A program made the translations under genes and the position numbers. Under the pieces are notes generated by a model. That model worked only from the letters and a program-made list of their open reading frames with translations. It searched no databases and had not been told where the DNA came from. From the NCBI GenBank assembly GCA_007123335.1, contig SKLG01000076.1:1-6284 (forward strand): a stretch of DNA of 6,284 bases, read 5' to 3'. Below, one piece after another: positions 1-5,221 of this stretch. Origin of the DNA: Anaerolineae bacterium. Lineage in GTDB: Bacteria > Chloroflexota > Anaerolineae > UBA1429. How positions within the stretch are numbered: the first letter of the stretch is position 1; each line of letters begins with the position of its first letter.

Positions 1-416
1 GCCTCTTGAGCGGGCGCCTCCGCTGGCTCGCTATCGTCCGCCTCGGGCTCTATGGGGGGCTGCTCGTTCTCTGCATCCTGAACGGCCATCTCGCCGATGG
101 TGGCGTCGAGATTCAAGTCGTCCTGAGCGCCCTCTGGCCGTGCAAAAGGATAGAGAGGATGGGAGCGTCCGCGAAACTCGTCGGGCGATGCCGATGCTGG
201 CACATAGGGACTCACCAGCGATTCGTCGTGAGCGTCATCCTCATCGCCTTGGAGGGCCGCAAAGCAGTGTCGACAATACTGCCGGTCCGCCGGGTTCGGG
301 GCCTGACATGCCGGACATTCCAGCAGGGTCTGGCCTGCATCCAGGGGCATATCACACCGTTCGCAGGTTGATGTATCCTCGGCCTGTACATGTCCGCAGG
401 ATGGGCAGATGATCAT
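1..416 (-). CDS. Tandem zinc-ribbon protein, 3' end outside window
   Basis: The reading frame opens at ATG (416-414) and stays open for 138 codons to the left edge, so the C-terminus is missing. Two zinc ribbons of identical spacing are visible at the N-terminus: C4-x2-C7-x10-C18-x2-C21 and C34-x2-C37-x10-C48-x2-C51. They resemble the double zinc ribbon (DZR/DZANK) type, which usually serves as a structural or protein-binding module. After residue 56 the chain becomes low-complexity, acidic and rich in Pro, Ala, Glu and Asp, as expected of a disordered linker leading to a further domain. No membrane segment is seen in the visible part, so this part is probably cytosolic. The gene starts 13 bases after the stop of the six-helix membrane protein. 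A weak AGGA (431-428) overlapping that stop, 11 bases from the ATG, could serve as ribosome site. It is the last visible gene of the operon. Function unknown; the C-terminal domain would decide it. Confidence 0.82.
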   Translation of the reverse strand, partial: MIICPSCGHVQAEDTSTCERCDMPLDAGQTLLECPACQAPNPADRQYCRHCFAALQGDEDDAHDESLVSPYVPASASPDEFRGRSHPLYPFARPEGAQDDLNLDATIGEMAVQDAENEQPPIEPEADDSEPAEAPAQE

Positions 417-429
417 GTCAGGGTGCGTC

Positions 430-1041
430 CTATTCTCCAAGGTAAGGGCGGTCTACCGCCAGCAGCACGCGCAACGCGGTGGTGATGGTGCCCAGCGCCA
501 CGCCCAGCAGGATGCCTCGAATCCCTGCCGTCACGGGGATGGCCAGCAGCCAATCGCGGATGGCCGATAGCTCGGGCCAGAGCGTCTGCCCAAAGGGAAG
601 TTGGGTGAAGAGCATAAAGAGGCTGATGACCAGCAGGATCAGGGCATCGATGTTGCGGATGCGCAGGGCGCGATACGCGGCGCTGATGGCAAAAAAGGCC
701 AACAGGGCGGTCATGCTGGATTGCAGCGGCGCATAGAGGTGATCGAACACCCAACGGTTGGCGGGCGATGCCGGCGCCACAATGCCGACGATCAGGGCGC
801 CCAGCATCCCCAGGATGAGCACGCCGCTCAGTCCTCTGCGCTCCTCGCCTTTGACGAGGCGCTGGCTGTGGACGGCCAGCAGGTTCAACAACCCCAGCAG
901 CAACCCAAAGACGGCCAGGATCGTCACCCCCTCGACCAGGATTCTGCTTGCCACAGCGGTCTCTGGGCCAGGGATAAAGAAATCGAGTAAAACAATCACC
1001 CCGCATACGACGGCGACGGCCAGGGATAGGATTCGGTTCAT
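430..1041 (-). CDS. Uncharacterised membrane protein, about six helices
   Basis: This frame encodes 203 residues from ATG at 1041 and is dominated by hydrophobic stretches. Likely membrane segments lie near residues 4-23, 32-54, 72-93, 111-130, 137-156 and 174-192. The N-terminus MNRILSLAVAVV could be a first helix or an uncleaved signal anchor. The C-terminus, IRGILLGVALGTITTALRVL followed by RPYLGE, is Gly-rich and looks conserved, but I recognise no transporter or enzyme motif. The frame extends upstream to a TTG at 1074, which would overlap the preceding gene. I prefer ATG 1041 because AGGAG (1048-1044) precedes it, although its spacing is only 2 bases. The gene lies 16 bases after the DUF6754-like gene and 13 bases before the zinc-ribbon gene, so it should be co-transcribed with both. 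An integral membrane partner for its anchored neighbour is a reasonable inference. Function unknown. Confidence 0.85.
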   Translation of the reverse strand: MNRILSLAVAVVCGVIVLLDFFIPGPETAVASRILVEGVTILAVFGLLLGLLNLLAVHSQRLVKGEERRGLSGVLILGMLGALIVGIVAPASPANRWVFDHLYAPLQSSMTALLAFFAISAAYRALRIRNIDALILLVISLFMLFTQLPFGQTLWPELSAIRDWLLAIPVTAGIRGILLGVALGTITTALRVLLAVDRPYLGE

Positions 1042-1057
1042 CGCTCCTGTCTTGCCC

Positions 1058-1843
1058 TTATACCCAATAGCCAAGGCTGGCGAGGATCACTCCCACCAGA
1101 ATGGATAGGATGATGACGACGCGCATCAGGTCCTGAGTGACCAGGCTTCCCAGATGGGCGATGCGGCCTAAATAAGCCCCCGCGGCGAAAACGTCCTCTC
1201 CGATCACCATCTGATCCAGCGACACGGCCAGCAACGCGCTGGATGCGGGGGGCGTGGTGCCGCCCAGTTGCGCCGGGGTGTTCTTGATGTTGGTCTCGGC
1301 GATCCACAAGCCTTCTGCGCCCAGCTGGCCAAGCAGGACGTTGGCGAGGGGCTTTTCCCCGGCCAGCGTCTGCCGCACCCCTGCGGCATAGGCCAGAGGA
1401 TCGGGGCCATAGAAGCGCACCGCCTTGTTGAGCGCCAGGCCCGCCTGTCCATTTTGGGCGTTGCGGCGGTGCACGATGCCCAGAGCGGCGGCGAGCACCG
1501 TGCCGTCGGCCGTGGTTCCTAGCAGGGGCCGGACCGCACCACGAGCGCGATCGGCGAGGGTGGCAAATACCGTCAGGGCGATAAAGGACTCGGCCGTGCC
1601 CACGTTGGGCCCGATGCCGCCGCTGAGCGACCCGATGCCCATGCCGAGGTGTATCGGCTTGCCGGTCTCGACCGCCTGAGCGGCCAGGTTCAAGAGTCGG
1701 GCATAGAGCCGATTCTGGCGCAGGTGTACCCGCGCGCCCTTTTTGGCTCTGTAGGTAAACAGGACGAAAAAGACGATAAAGAGCAGCAGGAACAAGAGCG
1801 CGAGCAGATCAATGTTCGCGGTGATTATCTCAAGGACCTGCAT
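1058..1843 (-). CDS. DUF6754-like protein anchored at both ends
   Basis: This 261-residue protein has one hydrophobic helix at each end: residues 9-30, followed by the basic YRAKKGARVH stretch, and residues 241-260 at the extreme C-terminus. The basic residues after helix 1 suggest that the central domain (about 37-235) faces the cytoplasm. Recognisable patterns are ETGKPIHLGMGIGSLSGG (59-76), GQLGAEGLWIAE (162-173) and a run from VIGEDVFAAGAYLGR to LVTQDLMR (203-241). These match my recollection of the DUF6754 family, a membrane protein family of unknown function; a profile search would settle this. No catalytic motif is evident. The ATG at 1843 follows a strong GGAGGAGG (1855-1848) by 4 bases. 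That ribosome site lies inside the last codons of the upstream 114-residue gene, whose end overlaps this start by 19 bases. Tight co-translation with that protein is therefore likely. Confidence 0.8.
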   Translation of the reverse strand: MQVLEIITANIDLLALLFLLLFIVFFVLFTYRAKKGARVHLRQNRLYARLLNLAAQAVETGKPIHLGMGIGSLSGGIGPNVGTAESFIALTVFATLADRARGAVRPLLGTTADGTVLAAALGIVHRRNAQNGQAGLALNKAVRFYGPDPLAYAAGVRQTLAGEKPLANVLLGQLGAEGLWIAETNIKNTPAQLGGTTPPASSALLAVSLDQMVIGEDVFAAGAYLGRIAHLGSLVTQDLMRVVIILSILVGVILASLGYWV

Positions 1844-2169
1844 GCATCCTCCTCCAGCGCTGCCGCGTCCACCGCCGCTCCCTGGCTATGGGTCTCGATC
1901 CTCTGGAGCAAGAGATCGACATTGCGGCGATCCTGAAGCCATTCGGCATAGTGGCGCATCGATCGCCCCTGCGCGCTCGGCCCGGCGAGGGGCTCGATGA
2001 CCAGCAGCAACTGACTGCCCACAAAGGCCAACGGACGCATCAGCTCCAGAAGCAGGGTGGCCGGCGCGTTCCATCCGCGTGTGATGATGGCTTGCGCCAG
2101 GTCCTCCGCCATGTCCTGCGACGTGGGCGATGTCCCCGTTGTCGTGGCGCGGTGCTGCTCGGTGGTCAA
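1825..2169 (-). CDS. Small uncharacterised protein with hydrophobic core
   Basis: This frame encodes 114 residues. It starts with a polar, Thr-rich N-terminus, and the body contains AEDLAQAIITRGWNAPATLL (21-40), then LELMRPLAFVGSQLLLVIEP (41-60) and a charged helical C-terminus (74-114, including AEWLQDRRNVDLLLQRIE). The pattern RGW-x-AP-x4-LE-x2-RPL-x-F-x-GSQ-x-LL looks conserved and could be a membrane-inserting or membrane-lying helix, but I cannot name a family. The chosen start is TTG at 2169, which overlaps the upstream TGA in a TTGA arrangement (4 bases shared), typical of translational coupling. The alternative ATG at 2112 would trim 19 residues; its AGGA lies only one base away, so it is less attractive. 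Codons and overlaps on both sides fit a genuine operon member. It probably acts with the HEAT and DUF6754-like proteins; function unknown. Confidence 0.75.
   Translation of the reverse strand: MTTEQHRATTTGTSPTSQDMAEDLAQAIITRGWNAPATLLLELMRPLAFVGSQLLLVIEPLAGPSAQGRSMRHYAEWLQDRRNVDLLLQRIETHSQGAAVDAAALEEDACRSLR
1848..1855 (-). promoter_or_regulatory. Strong ribosome site for the DUF6754-like gene
   Basis: The minus strand reads GGAGGAGG, then four bases, then the ATG at 1843. It lies within Leu-Glu-Glu-Asp codons near the end of the 114-residue gene, so ribosomes finishing that gene would occupy or clear this site. It selects ATG 1843 over the ATG at 1847, which opens only a few codons before a stop. 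Confidence 0.75.
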
Positions 2170-3197
2170 AAGTCCCCGCTTTCCTCGCCATCGGTGGTCT
2201 GCTGCTTCTGGGAGCGCTTTTTGCCGATTCGCGAGCGCAACAGGCGCGCCAGGCCATCATACAGGGTGTAAAAGCCTCTGCGCAGCATGTTCCACAGGCC
2301 GCTCTGGCGTCGTTCGATGCTGTGGATAGCCGAGGTGGCGAGTTCGCCCATCGATTGCCCAAAAAAGACATCGGTGGCGGTGGCGTGGCGCTGTAGAGCC
2401 GGTATGGCGCTCACATCGCCGATATGAACCAGGCTGCGCAGCGCGAACCAGCACAAGACGCCGTCCTCCCCATCCAGACAGGCCATGAGCGTCCGATGGC
2501 TGCGCGGGTCGGGCAGATGGCCGAGGGCCGAGAGGGCCGCGGTGGCCACCAACTCTTCATCCTCTCTGACCAGGCGGCTCAACTCGGGGATGGCCTGGGG
2601 CGAACCGATATGCCCCAGAGCCTCGGCGGCGGCTCTGCGCACCCACGCTGAGGGATCGCTCAGGCGCTGGATGAGCTGCGGGACAGGCTCTCGGTCGCCA
2701 AGTTGGCCCAGGCCGGTCGCCGCGTTGGTGCGCACCAGAGGATATGGATCGGCCAATGCCTCGGTCAAGAGTTGCACGGCCTGCTCGTGGCGCCACAGCC
2801 CCAGCGCGGTGGCCGCCGAGGCTCGCCGCATGGCATCCTCGGCATGCAATTGCTCCCCCAGGAGCGTCAGCATCTCTGAAACAGAGAGGTCAGGGCTTTG
2901 CGCCTTCCCCAGCGTGCGCAGCAGGCGCGACCGCCCCTGAAGATGGTCGGAGATGTGCGCCAACGCGGTCTCGGCCTCCCAGCGTACAAAGGGATGGCTG
3001 TCGCCCAGGTAGAGAAGCAGCTCCTCCACCGCCTGCCGGTCGGGCTGCTGGGCCAGCGCATGGGCCCGCTCCATTCGCGCCATGCTCTGCGCGTCGAAAT
3101 CATGGGGCGCCGTGGCGGGCGACGCGTCGCTGTGGTTCGGCTCGCCGTCGATGGCGGTCTGATGGAGTGCAGAGGTTGCCAATGTGTTTGTCCTCAC
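2166..3197 (-). CDS. HEAT-repeat protein (HEAT/PBS-lyase-like repeats)
   Basis: The 343-residue product is mostly helical repeats of about 31 residues. I place them near 54-83, 103-134, 138-166, 169-198, 200-229, 231-261 and 263-294. The clearest are AVQLLTEALADPYPLVRTNA (139-158) and VPQLIQRLSDPSAWVRRAAA (172-191), each followed by a Leu-Gly-x-(Leu/Ile)-Gly turn. These are HEAT_2/PBS-lyase-type repeats. Such proteins normally act as binding scaffolds, and nothing here shows lyase activity. Residues 1-50 are low-complexity. Residues 300-332 (WNMLRRGFYTLYDGLARLL, then RSRIGKKRSQK) form an aromatic and basic amphipathic helix that could touch membrane or nucleic acid, before an acidic tail. No signal peptide is visible, so it is probably cytosolic. 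The longest start is GTG at 3197, which lacks a ribosome site. TTG at 3182 has GAGGA (3195-3191) 8 bases upstream and may be the true start, five codons shorter. It is the first gene of the minus-strand operon and its TGA overlaps the next start. Confidence 0.88.
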   Translation of the reverse strand: MRTNTLATSALHQTAIDGEPNHSDASPATAPHDFDAQSMARMERAHALAQQPDRQAVEELLLYLGDSHPFVRWEAETALAHISDHLQGRSRLLRTLGKAQSPDLSVSEMLTLLGEQLHAEDAMRRASAATALGLWRHEQAVQLLTEALADPYPLVRTNAATGLGQLGDREPVPQLIQRLSDPSAWVRRAAAEALGHIGSPQAIPELSRLVREDEELVATAALSALGHLPDPRSHRTLMACLDGEDGVLCWFALRSLVHIGDVSAIPALQRHATATDVFFGQSMGELATSAIHSIERRQSGLWNMLRRGFYTLYDGLARLLRSRIGKKRSQKQQTTDGEESGDF

Positions 3198-3254
3198 GAT
3201 AAAGAAGCCGCTCCGCTCACCATGGGCAGGGCGCCTCTCGAGATTGACGGCGGC

Positions 3255-3283
3255 AGTATACCATGCCCAGAGACGGCCTGCAA
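3255..3283 (-). promoter_or_regulatory. Candidate promoter for the minus-strand operon
   Basis: On the minus strand a TTGCAG (3283-3278) is followed after exactly 17 bases by TATACT (3260-3255). The -10 element matches five of six sigma70 consensus bases and the -35 element matches three, with optimal spacing. Transcription would begin near 3248, leaving a leader of roughly 50-65 bases before the HEAT gene. Assigned by eye. Confidence 0.5.
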
Positions 3284-3288
3284 GCCGT
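3273..3288. repeat. Short inverted repeat framing the minus -35 box
   Basis: ACGGC (3273-3277) and GCCGT (3284-3288) are perfect inverted arms around the six bases 3278-3283, which are exactly the proposed minus-strand -35 hexamer. Arms of five bases are common by chance in GC-rich DNA, so an operator role is only a possibility suggested by position. Confidence 0.3.
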
Positions 3289-3293
3289 TTGCG

Positions 3294-3332
3294 CGATGAC
3301 GCATTCCTCTGTCGTTGCCACGAGCGTCATCG
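3294..3332. repeat. Perfect 9-base inverted repeat in the divergent gap
   Basis: CGATGACGC (3294-3302) and GCGTCATCG (3324-3332) are exact reverse complements separated by 21 bases. The arm centres are 30 bases apart, close to three helical turns. The repeat sits upstream of both proposed promoters, between the divergent HEAT and ABC genes. It could be a paired operator site for a dimeric regulator. A hairpin is possible but less useful here, since it would lie outside both proposed transcripts. It has no U-run, so it is not a terminator. Confidence 0.5.
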
Positions 3333-3366
3333 GAGTGGACGCGGGAGGGTTGCGCCTGCGCGCGGC

Positions 3367-3395
3367 TTGGCGCTGGGAGCGCAGCAGAGTAAAAT
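3367..3395 (+). promoter_or_regulatory. Candidate promoter for the ABC exporter genes
   Basis: TTGGCG (3367-3372) and TAAAAT (3390-3395) are separated by exactly 17 bases. They match the sigma70 hexamers at four and five of six positions. The A/T-rich stretch stands out from the GC-rich surroundings. Transcription would begin near 3402, giving a short leader of about 25 bases that contains the ribosome site of the first ABC gene. Confidence 0.55.
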
Positions 3396-3414
3396 AGTGT
3401 GTTGCCATCGCCTT

Positions 3415-3421
3415 GAGGAGG
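3415..3421 (+). promoter_or_regulatory. Ribosome site fixing the TTG start of the first ABC gene
   Basis: GAGGAGG lies six bases before TTG at 3428. The frame also has a TTG at 3413, but starting there would place this Shine-Dalgarno sequence inside the coding region, and nothing comparable precedes 3413. This decides for 3428. Confidence 0.75.
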
Positions 3422-3427
3422 ATCTGC

Positions 3428-5200
3428 TTGAGCAAGCGCGAGTTTACCGTCGCTGAAGAATACCGCTATAACCGCTCTAGCCCGGTGCGTTGGATTCTGT
3501 CTCACGTCCTGCGCTATCCACTGTTGCCGGTGGGCATGGCTCTGGCCAGCATCGGCTCCAACGCCATGATGAGTTACTCGCGGGTGCTCGTCGGCGACGC
3601 CTTTACCTGGGTGACGCAGCCCGATCCGCTCATCGCCGACTTACTCCGGATCGCGCTTCTGGTGGTCGGGGCGCGCATTGTGGAGGCGCTTCTCGGGTTG
3701 GGGGGCAACTTTCTCGTCGAGTTCCTGGCGCAGCGCCTGGAGCGCGACAGCCGCGACGAACTCTATGTCAGCCTGCTGGGCAAGAGCTTGACCTTTCATG
3801 GCCGCCAGCGGGTGGGCGACATTATGGCGCGGGCCACCAACGATGTACGCGAGATCAACCTCATGATCAGCCCAGGGGTCAGCCTGATCTTTGATTCGGC
3901 CATGGGCGTCGTGGTGCCCCTCGTGGCCATGGCCGCCCTGCGCCTGGAGCTGGTGTTGGTGCCGGTGCTCTTTGTCGCGCTGCTGAGCATCACCTTGCGC
4001 GACTATTTGCACAAGCTGACCCCGGTATCCGACGCCATGCGCAAACAGTTTGGCGAGATGAACGCCGACCTGGCCGAGACCATCGCCGGCATCGAGGTGG
4101 TCAAGGTCAACGCTCAAGAGGAGCAAGAGCGGAAGAAGTTTGGGCGCAACGCCCGCCGTTTCCGCGACCTCTTTGTCGAGCGGGGGCGCATTCAGGCTCG
4201 CTATCTGCCCTTCCTGGTGTATAGCGTGGCCTTTGGCGCGGCGCTACTCCATGCGCTGCTCATTTATCTGCGCGGTGATGGGTTCGGCATCGGTAGTGTC
4301 ATCGCCTATCTGGGGCTGTTCAGGCTCTTGCGCTTCCCGACCTTTTTGTCTCTCTTTTCCTTCTCTATGGTGCAGATGGGGGTGGCCGGCGCCGAGCGCA
4401 TCCTCACGCTGCTAAACACCGAGACCGAGCTGGACGAGAACCCCGAGGGCGTGGCTCAACAGATCGTCGGCGAGGTGGTGTTTGAAGGGGTGAGCTTTGG
4501 CTATGGCGAGGTGCCGGTGCTCGAGGATGTTTCCTTCCGCGCCGCCCCCGGCGAGACGGTGGCCATCGTCGGTGAAACCGGCTCGGGCAAGACCACCCTC
4601 ACCCGATTGATCAACCGCGTCTATGACGTCGACAAGGGCCGCGTTCTGGTCGATGGCATCGACGTGCGCGACTGGCAGATGGAGAGCCTGCGTTCGCAGA
4701 TCTCGACCATCGAGCAGGATGTGTTCCTCTTTTCCCGCTCCATCGCCGAGAATATCGCCTTTGGCGTGGGGCTCCAGGCGCCCCAGGAAGAGATCGAGGC
4801 CGCGGCCCGCGAGGCCCAGGCTCACGACTTTATCACCGAGTTTCCCGAGGGGTATGACGACGAGGTGGGCGAGCGCGGCGTGACCCTCTCGGGCGGCCAG
4901 CGACAACGCATCGCCATCGCCCGCGCTTTTATGACCGATCCGCGCATCCTGATCCTCGATGACTCGACCAGCGCCATCGACAGCGCCACCGAGGACCAGA
5001 TCCAGCGGGCGATGTATCGTGTTCAGGAGGGACGCACGACCTTTTTGATCACCCATCGCCTGTCGCAGATCCGCTGGGCCGATCGCGTGCTGGTTCTGCG
5101 GCGCGGCAGGCTGATCGATCAAGGCACCCATGAGGAGCTGATGAAGCGCTGCGACGTGTACCAACGCATCTTTGGCCGCTATGAGCGGCGCACCGCCTGA
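3428..5200 (+). CDS. ABC exporter half-transporter, degenerate ATP-site subunit
   Basis: The product is 590 residues, the usual length of a bacterial half-size exporter (membrane domain then ATPase domain). Six membrane helices lie near 28-50, 70-95, 145-170, 174-193, 259-281 and 289-313. The ATPase domain runs from about 345 to the end. It shows A-loop Tyr359, Walker A GETGSGKTT (382-390, Lys388), Q-loop Gln430, signature LSGGQ (487-491), Walker B ILILD ending at Asp511, D-loop SAID (515-518) and H-loop His543. The residue after Walker B Asp511 is Asp512, where active exporters carry the catalytic glutamate. This substitution is known from one subunit of heterodimeric exporters such as TM287/288, BmrCD and LmrCD. 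Such pairs move drugs, lipids or peptides out across the inner membrane; the substrate cannot be read here. A second half-transporter gene follows after 21 bases and is the evident partner. The start is TTG 3428. Family is certain, substrate unknown. Confidence 0.96.
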   Translation: MSKREFTVAEEYRYNRSSPVRWILSHVLRYPLLPVGMALASIGSNAMMSYSRVLVGDAFTWVTQPDPLIADLLRIALLVVGARIVEALLGLGGNFLVEFLAQRLERDSRDELYVSLLGKSLTFHGRQRVGDIMARATNDVREINLMISPGVSLIFDSAMGVVVPLVAMAALRLELVLVPVLFVALLSITLRDYLHKLTPVSDAMRKQFGEMNADLAETIAGIEVVKVNAQEEQERKKFGRNARRFRDLFVERGRIQARYLPFLVYSVAFGAALLHALLIYLRGDGFGIGSVIAYLGLFRLLRFPTFLSLFSFSMVQMGVAGAERILTLLNTETELDENPEGVAQQIVGEVVFEGVSFGYGEVPVLEDVSFRAAPGETVAIVGETGSGKTTLTRLINRVYDVDKGRVLVDGIDVRDWQMESLRSQISTIEQDVFLFSRSIAENIAFGVGLQAPQEEIEAAAREAQAHDFITEFPEGYDDEVGERGVTLSGGQRQRIAIARAFMTDPRILILDDSTSAIDSATEDQIQRAMYRVQEGRTTFLITHRLSQIRWADRVLVLRRGRLIDQGTHEELMKRCDVYQRIFGRYERRTA

Positions 5201-5210
5201 CAGCGGGCAA

Positions 5211-5215
5211 GGAGG
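5211..5215 (+). promoter_or_regulatory. Ribosome site for the second ABC gene
   Basis: GGAGG lies in the 21-base gap between the two ABC genes, six bases before TTG at 5222. The spacing to the TTG start equals that of the first ABC gene, which supports both TTG starts. Confidence 0.7.
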
Positions 5216-5221
5216 ACTGTT

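Noticed and set aside
6..412. Two plus-strand frames at the left edge
   Set aside because: They run opposite the zinc-ribbon gene, whose eight ordered cysteines make the minus strand the credible coding strand.
413..1006. Minus-strand frame of 197 codons overlapping the six-helix protein
   Set aside because: It is out of frame with the membrane protein, Arg/Pro/His-rich and without domain features. The hydrophobic frame is the coherent one.
2744..3202. Plus-strand frame of 152 codons opposite the HEAT gene
   Set aside because: Its product is Ala/Pro/Arg-rich with no recognisable pattern and is complementary to clear HEAT repeats.
3294..3332. The inverted repeat as an intrinsic terminator
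   Set aside because: No T-run follows either arm, and no gene ends nearby; both flanking genes start here.
3194..3505. Minus-strand frame of 103 codons across the divergent gap
   Set aside because: It would cover both promoters and the start of the first ABC gene. Composition is not protein-like and no ribosome site was seen.
4412..5164. Long minus-strand frame of 250 codons opposite the first ABC gene
   Set aside because: It lies antisense to the ABC ATPase domain, whose motifs are all intact. Its composition is what a complementary reading of GC-rich codons produces, and no ribosome site or family motif was seen.
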